DNA from: Ogataea parapolymorpha DL-1
Lineage: Eukaryota; Ascomycota; Pichiomycetes; Pichiales; Pichiaceae
DNA: 64,000 nt
Direction of reading: 5' to 3'
NCBI RefSeq assembly: GCF_000187245.1
Contig: NC_027865.1
Coordinates: 62,001-126,000, forward strand
The notes under the pieces: generated by a model
Database searches by the model: none
Told to the model about the DNA's origin: nothing
Seen by the model: only the letters and a program-made list of their open reading frames with translations
Program-made: the position numbers and the translations under genes
Part shown: piece by piece, positions 1 to 8,213 of the stretch
Layout: every line of letters begins with the position of its first letter
How positions within the stretch are numbered: the stretch's first letter is position 1

Positions 1-1136
1 CCCACTTTGCTGAACTCGTGTTGGAAAGCCCGCACCAGCTGGTTGAGGCCGTAAAGCGGGACGGGATCTGCCTTGTTGGCGTTCTGGATCGGAATTGGTG
101 GCACAGATTTTTCGTATTGTTTGTTGATCGATGATTGAATGTACAGTATGAGCGATAACGAGTCGTTCGACTTGTTGATAAATTGTAGCTTCCATTTGAA
201 CACCTCGCCGAGCTTGACTTTAGTCTGGCCCGAAACTGAAATGCTGAGGTTCTTCTTGGAGTGGTTGAGAGTCACCGACGAGTTGGATCGTAGTTTATTT
301 TTCTTAGGCAAATTCAGAGCAGAGTTGGTCGACTTGGATTTAAATACCCCGAGACTAGGCGACGCGATTGGGGGCACGGTGGGGGCCGCCATAAAATCCA
401 CATTTGTAGTCCATCGTGTCACGATTTTTCTATTCCCGTTGACCGTGCAATGGATGGTGACAAAAACCGGCTTAACCCACTTGATGTCGTTGTTTGTTAG
501 TCTGTACGTGAGCGACAGAATAGAATGGTTCTGCAACACCAATGGATACTTTACCACCGAGTAGCCGGCACACAGACAGTTTCTGATGTCCATATCTACC
601 GACTCGATTCTCACCGACACTTCTGACGCCCGGACCTGTCCAGAAAGAGCCACTTCCAAAGAGGCCATGGTTTTCTCCGTCTTGATGGTCTTGAACCGCA
701 TCTGGAATACGGGGCTGATCCGCAGCGACGTGTCGGCCGTTACGAGTTCGTAAAGGTCCACATGCTTCGTCAGCACAGTGTTGCCTATAGTGACTGTATC
801 CTGCAACTCTAAATTTTCTATCTTTCTCGACTGTTGTCGAAACGAGGCTTTGATCTGCAATTGATTTGAAAGTTTGTCAGGCACCACGGTCGTTTCCAGT
901 ATCCATACGGCCTCAGACCCTATGACGACTTTGGAATCGAGCACTTTTCTCGCTGTGTTTTGCAAGTTGTATACCAGGTCGACCTCGACCTGTGTCACAG
1001 ACGACGGAGTGTACACCACGACTTGGATGTCCTCGTCGAAATAGGCAATGTCCAGCGTGTCGCACTGGCGCAGCTGTTCCACGGAGCCCAGCACATCAGC
1101 AGAAACCCGGGTTTTCGGAACAAGCACACCAAACAT
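1..1136 (-). CDS. TRS65: TRAPPII complex subunit Trs65, 5' part (C-terminus beyond window)
   Basis: This reading frame starts at an ATG at 1136 and runs open off the left edge, giving about 378 residues. The N-terminus (MFGVLVPKTR, then VEQLRQCDTLDIAYFDED) and the later block KLGEVFKWKLQFINKS followed by LSLILYIQSSIN match the layout of Saccharomyces Trs65, including the spacing between its N-terminal region and the C-terminal Ig-like domain. Trs65 is a fungal subunit of the TRAPPII tethering complex, which activates Rab GTPases at the late Golgi. The gene is divergent from KEX1 across a 111-bp gap. The window cuts off the C-terminal part. The assignment rests on remembered family similarity. 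It is convincing at both ends of the visible portion, while the middle is poorly conserved, as is usual for this family. Confidence 0.8.
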   Translation of the reverse strand, partial: MFGVLVPKTRVSADVLGSVEQLRQCDTLDIAYFDEDIQVVVYTPSSVTQVEVDLVYNLQNTARKVLDSKVVIGSEAVWILETTVVPDKLSNQLQIKASFRQQSRKIENLELQDTVTIGNTVLTKHVDLYELVTADTSLRISPVFQMRFKTIKTEKTMASLEVALSGQVRASEVSVRIESVDMDIRNCLCAGYSVVKYPLVLQNHSILSLTYRLTNNDIKWVKPVFVTIHCTVNGNRKIVTRWTTNVDFMAAPTVPPIASPSLGVFKSKSTNSALNLPKKNKLRSNSSVTLNHSKKNLSISVSGQTKVKLGEVFKWKLQFINKSNDSLSLILYIQSSINKQYEKSVPPIPIQNANKADPVPLYGLNQLVRAFQHEFSKV

Positions 1137-1247
1137 TGGAAACAACACTTATCGACGCGGGTGTGTTTAAAAAATAATATTAGATCGACTGCTCCTACTC
1201 TTTTAAATTCTTTATTTATCCCAGGCTTAGACAGCACAGAGCTAACC

Positions 1248-3080
1248 ATGAGTCGGTATTTTTTACTAGCGTGCACATTGGCTCTGCAATGTGTCGCGGC
1301 CTCCCAGGAGGACTACATAGTCAAGGATTTGCCTGGACTCTCGAATATTCCTGCCGTGGTGAGGCCAGTGATGCATGCCGGACACCTTGAAATAGATGAG
1401 GAACACAACACCGAGCTGTTTTTCTGGCGATTCCAGAATCCGAAGAACAACGGGACACACCAAACGCTCCACCGCAATGAGCTGATCGTCTGGCTGAACG
1501 GTGGCCCTGGCTGCTCGTCGATGGATGGAGCCATGATGGAAACAGGCCCCCTGCGGGTGTCAGACAAGTTGGAGGTGGAGCTCAACCCGGGATCCTGGAC
1601 ACAGGTGGCCGATATCTTGTTTGTGGATCAGCCGGCCGGAACTGGGTTTTCGTACACAGACTCTTACGACACAGAACTGAAACAAGCAGCACAGCATTTC
1701 TGGCAGTTTCTGAAAACATACTACCAGCTCTTCCCGGAGGACCGCACGAAGAAACTGTATTTGGCGGGCGAGTCATATGCTGGCCAGTACATCCCATATT
1801 TTGCAAAGGAAATTATTGAGAACAACTCGCTGAATATCAGTCTAGAGGGTCTTTTGATAGGCAACGGCTGGATCGACCCGGATATCCAGTCTCTGTCGTA
1901 CGTTCCATTCAGTCTGGAGGCAGGCTTTTTGGATCGCCAAAGTCCGTCGATGGCGCAAGTCCTAAAGCAACACGAGAAATGCCAGCAGGCCATTGACGAC
2001 CCTTCCAATCACGATTTTGAGAAAGTGGAGTGCGTCAAAATATTCCATAGTATTTTGGCTGCCAGTAGAGACGAAACCAAGCCTGCCAAAGAACAATGTG
2101 TCAACATGTACGACTACCGCAAACATGATTACTTCCCTGCATGCGGATCCAATTGGCCAGAAGGCCTGCCCACCGTGACTAAATTTCTGAATCTGGATGC
2201 TGTGCAAAAAGCCCTGAACCTGAAATCGGCGAAGAGATGGCACGAGTGTGACGGAAAAGTCGAATTCTTTTTCCAGCCAGAGCACTCTGTCAAGTCGTTC
2301 GACCTGCTGCCAAAACTACTGGAGAAAATGAAAATCGCGCTGTTTGCTGGCGACAAGGACATTATCTGCAACCACAAATCAATAGAAATGGTGATTGAAA
2401 AATTGCAAATTACACCAGGACAATTCGGTTTCACAAACAGCAGAAAGTCTGGCTGGATCTACGACGGGCAGGAAGTGGGTGAGGTTGAGACACAGTCGAA
2501 CCTCACGTATATCAAGGTGTTCAATTCGTCGCATATGGTGCCTTACGACCTGCCGGAGGTGAGCAGAGGACTATTCGATATAATCACAAACTCTATTGAA
2601 AAACGGTCGACAGACATTGTGACGCCCGTTTATGACAGCAGAGGCAACTACAAGTTTGTGGAGGAGAAGCAGGACACCGACCAGAACGAGGAAGAAGAGA
2701 AGGAGAAACCTCCCAAGCACCATCATAGTCTCACGTTTTACGTGGCAGAGGTGGCGATTCTGGCAGTGCTAGCATATCTGCTTTACAGCTTCTACAAATC
2801 GTTCGCCAAATCGCGTAAGTCTGCATTTTTGTCACTCTCTTCCAAGAAGAAGAAGAAGCAGGTGCACTGGTTTGACGAGAGCGACATAGGAATGGACCAG
2901 GAAGCTGGCGAGGCAGATCATAAGCCTAAGAGCATGCTGGAGTCGGTGTTCAACAAGCTGGGCTATGGAGGACAGTATGACACGGTACAGGACGGCCGTG
3001 ACATCGAGATGGCGCCGGTCGAAGAACACGAAGACCAATTTATTATTCAAAGCGACGAGGAAGAGTTTGGCCACAGATAG
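1248..3080 (+). CDS. KEX1: Kex1 serine carboxypeptidase, Golgi membrane
   Basis: The protein is 610 residues, close to other yeast Kex1 proteins. It has an N-terminal signal sequence (about residues 1-18), the peptidase S10 fold with the NGGPGCSS oxyanion motif at 84-91, catalytic Ser176 in GESYAGQY, the catalytic Asp in GDKD (368-371) and His429 in SSHMVPYD. A single transmembrane helix (about 494-514) precedes an acidic cytosolic tail with lysine-rich and acidic clusters. Kex1 removes C-terminal Lys and Arg from secreted precursors after Kex2 cleavage, in the late Golgi. I chose the ATG at 1248 because the signal peptide starts there. The frame extends upstream to 960 but only with non-ATG codons inside the TRS65 gene. 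CBP4 follows 59 bp downstream on the same strand. Confidence 0.95.
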   Translation: MSRYFLLACTLALQCVAASQEDYIVKDLPGLSNIPAVVRPVMHAGHLEIDEEHNTELFFWRFQNPKNNGTHQTLHRNELIVWLNGGPGCSSMDGAMMETGPLRVSDKLEVELNPGSWTQVADILFVDQPAGTGFSYTDSYDTELKQAAQHFWQFLKTYYQLFPEDRTKKLYLAGESYAGQYIPYFAKEIIENNSLNISLEGLLIGNGWIDPDIQSLSYVPFSLEAGFLDRQSPSMAQVLKQHEKCQQAIDDPSNHDFEKVECVKIFHSILAASRDETKPAKEQCVNMYDYRKHDYFPACGSNWPEGLPTVTKFLNLDAVQKALNLKSAKRWHECDGKVEFFFQPEHSVKSFDLLPKLLEKMKIALFAGDKDIICNHKSIEMVIEKLQITPGQFGFTNSRKSGWIYDGQEVGEVETQSNLTYIKVFNSSHMVPYDLPEVSRGLFDIITNSIEKRSTDIVTPVYDSRGNYKFVEEKQDTDQNEEEEKEKPPKHHHSLTFYVAEVAILAVLAYLLYSFYKSFAKSRKSAFLSLSSKKKKKQVHWFDESDIGMDQEAGEADHKPKSMLESVFNKLGYGGQYDTVQDGRDIEMAPVEEHEDQFIIQSDEEEFGHR

Positions 3081-3139
3081 AGTACGATTATATAATATCC
3101 ACGAAAAATTAGTTTCCAATTATTTCGCTCCTGATTGTA

Positions 3140-3571
3140 ATGTCTCAAAGTTGGATCCTCTGGAAGCGGTCCCTGATTACCGGCGGTGGAATTATTGGAA
3201 GCGGTGTGCTACTGTACAAATTCACGACTCCTACCGAGGAACAGTTGATCGCTAAATTATCCCCCGAGCTGAGAGCAGACTATGAACGCAACAAAGAATT
3301 GCGGAGGAAAGAACAGGAGATGTTGATGGAGATCGTCAAACAGACGGCAGCGTCGAACGATCCGGTGTGGAAGACAGGGCCGATTGTGTCGCCGTGGGAC
3401 CGGGACTTTACGCCATCGAGGGAAAGTTTATTAGTGAAGAGAGAGCGATTTGAGAAAGAGCAGGCGGAGAAAAAACAGCGCGAAGAGCTCGAGCGTCTGA
3501 AAGCCGAGGCCAAGCTTGTGCAGACCGATGAGAGCAAAAGCAGGGGGTGGAAGTTCTGGAAAAGAGAATAA
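3140..3571 (+). CDS. CBP4: Cbp4, assembly factor for respiratory complex III
   Basis: This 143-residue protein has a single hydrophobic segment near the N-terminus (about 12-28, GGGIIGSGVLLYKF), then TTPTEEQLIAKLSPELRADY and DPVWKTGPIVSPWDRD, all close to Saccharomyces Cbp4. The remainder is a charged coiled-coil-like tail. Cbp4 acts at the mitochondrial inner membrane with Cbp3 and Cbp6 in stabilising and assembling newly made cytochrome b. The start ATG is the first in the frame and gives the expected short matrix or intermembrane leader before the membrane segment. The gene is 59 bp after KEX1 and converges on APS3. Confidence 0.92.
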   Translation: MSQSWILWKRSLITGGGIIGSGVLLYKFTTPTEEQLIAKLSPELRADYERNKELRRKEQEMLMEIVKQTAASNDPVWKTGPIVSPWDRDFTPSRESLLVKRERFEKEQAEKKQREELERLKAEAKLVQTDESKSRGWKFWKRE

Positions 3572-3655
3572 TTTGCAACTGTATATAGATGTTCGTCGGA
3601 ACTGATCAGTCAGTGTGATAAGCGATTGTGATTGCGTGGGGCGAGGGGCGAGGGG

Positions 3656-4179
3656 CTACCCCCACCATGCTTTCTGCGTGCTGGAGATGTCCTGTTTATT
3701 AGCTTCGTCAATGGCAGCAAAGATCTTGCGGATGCTTGTGTCTATCACCATTCCTCCCTGGACAATTTCCTCCAGCGCTGCCTCCAGCACCTGCCATCCG
3801 AACACCAGGTCCAATTCGCTCACATTATGGAAACAGGTGTTGAGCACTTGCACAAACACTTGGATCAGGTCTAGGATACCCAGCTCGCTCTCCTGCTGAT
3901 CAACAACAAAGACAAAGTAGAGTGTTGCGTAGTGTCTGTAGATGACCTTAATATCCGAGTGGTCTTCCAAAAGCGGCGGTGGAGTCAAAAATGAACATTG
4001 CGCGTCTGTTCTTGCCACAACGAGTTCGTAAACTTGCTGGAGTAATAATTGCTGCGTTGCCACGTCCACCGGGGTATAAAATTTTATAAGGCGTGGGATG
4101 CCCTTGGTATTGACTGAGGTTAGCAAATTATATCGCAAGTGAAACAATTGTACTCACATATTAAAACAGAGTGTATCAT
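3656..4179 (-). CDS. APS3: AP-3 adaptor complex sigma subunit, two exons
   Basis: The gene has exon 1 at 4158-4179 and exon 2 at 3656-4113 with a 44-nt intron between them. Spliced, it encodes 159 residues starting MIHSVLIFNTKGIPRLIKFY, which matches the canonical sigma-adaptin start. Unspliced, the start would be a non-ATG codon and the first beta-strand would be lost. Further family features are QESELGILDLIQVFVQ, ELDLVFGWQ and EEIVQGGMVIDT. AP-3 sigma is part of the small-subunit core of the AP-3 coat, which carries cargo such as alkaline phosphatase from the Golgi to the vacuole. The Ser at position 4 (Ala in Saccharomyces) is unremarkable. The AP-2 beta gene APL1 lies 2 kb away. Confidence 0.93.
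4114..4157 (-). other. 44-nt spliceosomal intron in APS3
   Basis: Read on the minus strand, the donor is GTGAGT (4152-4157), the branch site is TGCTAAC and the acceptor ends CTCAG, with the branch A only six bases from the last G. Removing it joins codon ATA-T to TC, restoring Ile-Phe in the conserved MIHxVLIFN start. The intron is phase 1. Its reading frame is interrupted if retained from the ATG at 4179. Confidence 0.92.
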
Positions 4180-4333
4180 CTGGCCAAGCAAAAAAATAGC
4201 ACTCCGCCACTTTTTTCACATCGGGTTCCAAATTCTATATATTAAGGGGATATAAAACAAGGTAAAATTTAGATAAAAGTCTGTGTTAAAAAAAAAAACC
4301 TTGTACCCATTATAGTTTTGCTGGCAACGTCCT

Positions 4334-6244
4334 ATGTCATCATTGAAAAAGCTGTTCAGACGCAAGAAGGCTGCTAGCTCTCAAAGTCTACCGGAAACAA
4401 GATCTCCCCTGGCTTCCCAGGCTGCAGGGTCGGAACTGAAGGTGCCTCAATCTGTGCCTTTGTCAGGGACGAGAACGTACTCCGATTCGCTTCGGAACTC
4501 AAGGAACCCACGCAGAAGCATGACCCCAGACTCCAAAAGGCTTTCCTCGCTACCCACCACCTTTTTGAGACAAGGAAACAATCCCACACCCCGTTCGCTT
4601 TCGCTGGGAAACACAGTCACAGATCTCTCAGAAAATATAGCCAAACTGCCAGAAGAATTAGTGCCTGTGGTCACTCTTCTTCATGCACAGCAGGCCCGCT
4701 CGTACTGCGAGATGAATGTCCGGGTTCCTGTCGAGGACGATCAAATTTCCACCTCCGTTTCAAAAATGTCGTGGGCGTATGTCAGTGCAAAATTAAGCGG
4801 AACAGAGCTCGCGATTTGGGAAGTCGATTCCATCACATCACAAGAGCTCCGAAACGACGACAATGGCGGCTTCAAGCCCGTCTACATCAACCTATTAGAC
4901 GCTCAGTACGTGTACCTTAGCGAGGGCGAAATACATGAAATAAAAATTATTCTTACAGAGTCCAAGGCGTACCTGCTAAGATTTGACTCCAAGAACGACC
5001 TTGACTACTTTTATGCTGCGCTTCTGCTGGCGCAATTCGAAAACAGACAGCTCCAAGAAAGCTTCACAGGTGCTCTTTTTTCGAGCAAAGCAATCCATTT
5101 TTCAGATATCCGTACTCTACTTGCCCCTTCCAACAACAACTTAAGAGAAGAATGGTGTGTCCTACGGTTTCCATTTTTAAATGACAAGTGGATAAGGTGC
5201 TATGTGGTGGTAACCCCCAACGTGGGTTCTAAGAAACCGGGCAATGTGAAAATATACACCTCAACGTCCAAGAATAAAAAACATCTGTTGGCTTCGATCA
5301 AAAATGCCCGCTCGTGCGTGGCAGTGTACCCGGAAAATCCCGAATTCATCGACAACAACTCGCTGATCCGCTTGAACGGCCAAATATACATCAACCAGCA
5401 GTTGCTTGAGAAAGTGGTGTCTGGAGAGGTGGACACTTCCGCACATAGCCATTCGCGGAGCAGGTCCGGTTCTGGAGTTGTCAGGAAGCTGTCGAACTCG
5501 TCGCTGATGTCGGCAAGAAATAGAGACATGCAGAAATCGCCTAATCACTCGCGTTCCGGCTCACTTCAGAAGACCGGTTTCCACAAGAGAGTGAGCTCCA
5601 CGCTCTCAATGGACTCGAACAAGAAGAAGATTGATCTCAAGGAAGTGGACTTTGTGTACCTGATTCCAGAGTCGCACTCCGGAGTCAAGCCTACAGAAAT
5701 TATGATCAGGCTACTGATTCCGCTCATGAACTCGTTCAGACTCTATGGAAGACCGAACAAATTTATTTCCAGCCGTGACAACCGAGACTCGTTGCTCTTT
5801 GGGCTGCCTCAGCTGCCACATACCCAGTACCTGGACAACGAGATCGCGTACCAGCTGGTTTCCCTCAACATTGCCAATTCGCTGGCCGAAGAATGGAGTG
5901 GGTGGGACTGGATGCAAGTGTTCAAGGAGATGGTGTTCCACAAGATGGCTACGGGATGGCAAGGCTCCGGCTCGCTCATTGAAACATTCAAGGATGGAAT
6001 GGTATACAGCAAGGCGAAATTGGAGGAGTACGAGAACTTTGACGAGAGCTTTGAAGATCCTATCGAAGACTTCGTTGATTTGGCAGACTCCAAGTCCGAC
6101 TCTCTGGAATTGATCCCACCCCCAAGCTTGACAAGTCCCCTTGTAAACCAGCATGATTCCCCTCAGAGCAACTATTACAACGCCGTCGAGAGTCCGAACC
6201 TGGACTCGTACGACCGCGTGGCTCCCGCAACCGTGCCGGCCTAA
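4334..6244 (+). CDS. CAF120: Caf120/Skg3-type PH-domain protein
   Basis: The protein is 636 residues with a basic, serine-rich N-terminus (about 1-95), then a region beginning ELVPVVTLLHAQQARSY and a PH-like domain at roughly 135-230 (WAYVSAKLSGTELAIWE, then YLLRFDSKNDLDYFYAALLLA). A second conserved block covers about 255-355 (FSDIRTLLAPSNNNLREEWC, RCYVVVTP). A Ser-rich linker, a third conserved block (about 440-560, EVDFVYLIPESH) and an unstructured C-terminus follow. This order matches the Caf120/Skg3 family. Caf120 is associated with the Ccr4-Not complex and Skg3 with the bud and cell cortex. One copy here would correspond to the pre-duplication ancestor. The exact molecular activity is not established. 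Confidence 0.85.
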   Translation: MSSLKKLFRRKKAASSQSLPETRSPLASQAAGSELKVPQSVPLSGTRTYSDSLRNSRNPRRSMTPDSKRLSSLPTTFLRQGNNPTPRSLSLGNTVTDLSENIAKLPEELVPVVTLLHAQQARSYCEMNVRVPVEDDQISTSVSKMSWAYVSAKLSGTELAIWEVDSITSQELRNDDNGGFKPVYINLLDAQYVYLSEGEIHEIKIILTESKAYLLRFDSKNDLDYFYAALLLAQFENRQLQESFTGALFSSKAIHFSDIRTLLAPSNNNLREEWCVLRFPFLNDKWIRCYVVVTPNVGSKKPGNVKIYTSTSKNKKHLLASIKNARSCVAVYPENPEFIDNNSLIRLNGQIYINQQLLEKVVSGEVDTSAHSHSRSRSGSGVVRKLSNSSLMSARNRDMQKSPNHSRSGSLQKTGFHKRVSSTLSMDSNKKKIDLKEVDFVYLIPESHSGVKPTEIMIRLLIPLMNSFRLYGRPNKFISSRDNRDSLLFGLPQLPHTQYLDNEIAYQLVSLNIANSLAEEWSGWDWMQVFKEMVFHKMATGWQGSGSLIETFKDGMVYSKAKLEEYENFDESFEDPIEDFVDLADSKSDSLELIPPPSLTSPLVNQHDSPQSNYYNAVESPNLDSYDRVAPATVPA

Positions 6245-6319
6245 CTTGAAGATTGTTGCACAGCCCTAACTTATTTTATAGCTAATATATTTTGAACTTT
6301 GCAAGGAATATTTTCACGT

Positions 6320-8200
6320 ATGGCGTCTTCCAATTTGTACACGCGAGTGCGGGCCGCGGAGATTGTGAACGAGCTGCGCGCGAATGAGAAAAAGTCGCGT
6401 TCGGCGGTGTTCCGCAAGACCGCTCTCAAGAAGATCGTGGCGAATATGACTTTGGGCAACAACGAAATGGTTGGACTTTCCAACGAGGTTTTGGCGATAA
6501 CGCTCGACCTGGCAAACGATACCGAAGCGAAGCGTCTCGGATACTTATTTTTTAGTACCTACTATCCCCAGAGGCCACATGATTGCGTCAATTTACTGCC
6601 GTTGCTGGAAAAAGACTTCCAGAGCGAATCTGCTGTGCTCCGCTCCTTAAGCATACGCACTCTCGCAACAATCCAAATCCCAGAGTTTTTGGCCAAGGCA
6701 AGCGTGCTGGTATGCGAGGCAATGGACGACAAGGACCCGCATGTGCGCAAAACGGGAGTCTACGCTGTTTCTCGGATCTATGGCCGTGCTCCAGAAGAGG
6801 TCCGACAACAGTTCCTGAAGGGTCTAAATCGGCTTCTGCACGATCCAACGGTTTTCGTAGTTGCAGCGGCAGTGGACTGTCTGCGTGATCTGGTGGAAAA
6901 TCACGACGGATTACAATTTTCGATCGACCGGAACAACTGTTTCCGGATCGTGGAGCTGCTTGCTGGGTGCGACGAGTGGAGTCAGGTCAGTCTTCTGAAC
7001 TCCGTAATGGCGTTTGTGCCGCAGACGGAGGCTGACGCGATTTCTCTGGCAGAGAAGTGCATTCCGTTGCTACAACACGGCAACTCGAGTGTCGTGCTCA
7101 ACGCTCTCAAGGTGATTGTCTATCTGAGCAACTACGTGCGAAATTTTGTAGATGTTCTTCCGGCAATCACGAAGCGGGTTTCTGGATGCATATCGAATCT
7201 CATGTCCAAGCCTGCCGAGATCCAATTTCTGACCATGCGGAACGTTATTTTGCTACTGCTGGATAAGGCCGAGTTGCTAGAATTGCAGGTGTCAATGTTT
7301 TTCTGCCAGTTTGACGACCCGGTGTATATCAAGGACACGAAGCTGGAGCTGATTTTCCTGCTCGCCAACGAGAGCAATATCTCACTTGTTCTGCGCGAGC
7401 TCGAGGAGTACGCTTTGGAGATCGACGACCAGATGGTGCGCAAGAGCATCCGTGCCATTGGAAACTTGGCCATTAAAATCCCGTCTGTGGCGGACCGCTC
7501 AATCGAAGTGCTTTCCGGACTTCTTGCCAGCTCGCTGCCCCACATTGTGCAGGAAGTGGCCATCATTTTAAAAGACATTCTTCGCAAATATCCTGGAAAA
7601 TACCTCTATTTGATAGACCTGCTGGTGCAGAACGTGGATCTGCTTACCGACTCCGACTCCCGCGGGTCGTTTATATGGATTTTAGGAGAGTACTGCAACT
7701 CGATCCCCGGCTCGGCAGATATTCTCCAGAAACTCTACGCCAACTTCGATAACGAGCCAACACAGGTGCAGCTTACCACCCTCACTGCGTTGGTGAAGAC
7801 GTATCTGTGCTTGCCATCCAAACAGACTGAGACCCTCGTACTGGACGTTCTACGCAAAACAACCGAGGAGGCCAACGAGCCAGATTTGCGCGAACGCGCG
7901 TTCTTTTACTGGCGTCTTCTTTCGTCCCATAAAGACATTAAGGACATCGTCAAACCCGTGCTGCCGATCATCGAGGTTTCCAGCGACAAGCTGCCACCAG
8001 AAATACTTGAGGAGCTGGAACTCAACATCGGATCGCTGGCTTCTATTTATTTGCGCCCTGTTCAGCAGGTGTTCCGTCTCAGCAAGCCCAGAAGACTTCC
8101 TGTCTCGCCTGCCCTCACAAGGACAGAGTCACGTGACTCCTCTGTCCCGTTTTCGAGTCCTGTCTCAAGAAACACTTCCGCTACGTCTGTGTATAAATAG
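6320..8200 (+). CDS. APL1: AP-2 adaptor complex beta subunit
   Basis: This 626-residue protein is built from adaptin HEAT/ARM repeats. Diagnostic blocks are LYTRVRAAEIVNEL at the start, FLTMRNVILLLLDKAELLEL, YIKDTKLELIFLLANE, MVRKSIRAIGNLAIKI and EELELNIGSLASIYLRPVQQ. The block ending in VFRLSKPRRLP, followed by a short Ser-rich tail, matches Apl1 rather than the longer AP-1 or AP-3 beta chains. No hinge with clathrin box or ear domain is present, as in other yeast Apl1 proteins. The complex acts in endocytosis at the plasma membrane. I take the ATG at 6320. The frame extends to 6299 only through a TTG. It sits 75 bp downstream of CAF120 in tandem. Confidence 0.9.
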   Translation: MASSNLYTRVRAAEIVNELRANEKKSRSAVFRKTALKKIVANMTLGNNEMVGLSNEVLAITLDLANDTEAKRLGYLFFSTYYPQRPHDCVNLLPLLEKDFQSESAVLRSLSIRTLATIQIPEFLAKASVLVCEAMDDKDPHVRKTGVYAVSRIYGRAPEEVRQQFLKGLNRLLHDPTVFVVAAAVDCLRDLVENHDGLQFSIDRNNCFRIVELLAGCDEWSQVSLLNSVMAFVPQTEADAISLAEKCIPLLQHGNSSVVLNALKVIVYLSNYVRNFVDVLPAITKRVSGCISNLMSKPAEIQFLTMRNVILLLLDKAELLELQVSMFFCQFDDPVYIKDTKLELIFLLANESNISLVLRELEEYALEIDDQMVRKSIRAIGNLAIKIPSVADRSIEVLSGLLASSLPHIVQEVAIILKDILRKYPGKYLYLIDLLVQNVDLLTDSDSRGSFIWILGEYCNSIPGSADILQKLYANFDNEPTQVQLTTLTALVKTYLCLPSKQTETLVLDVLRKTTEEANEPDLRERAFFYWRLLSSHKDIKDIVKPVLPIIEVSSDKLPPEILEELELNIGSLASIYLRPVQQVFRLSKPRRLPVSPALTRTESRDSSVPFSSPVSRNTSATSVYK

Positions 8201-8213
8201 ACATTTCGATATA

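Noticed and set aside
960..1247. N-terminal extension of KEX1
   Set aside because: No ATG start and it overlaps the TRS65 coding region; the signal peptide begins at 1248.
2815..2850. GTAAGT donor inside KEX1
   Set aside because: No branch or acceptor module follows, and the reading frame continues with a plausible cytosolic tail.
4200..4260. B-box-like GGTTCCAAATTC upstream of CAF120
   Set aside because: No acceptor stem, D-arm or anticodon arm; not a tRNA.
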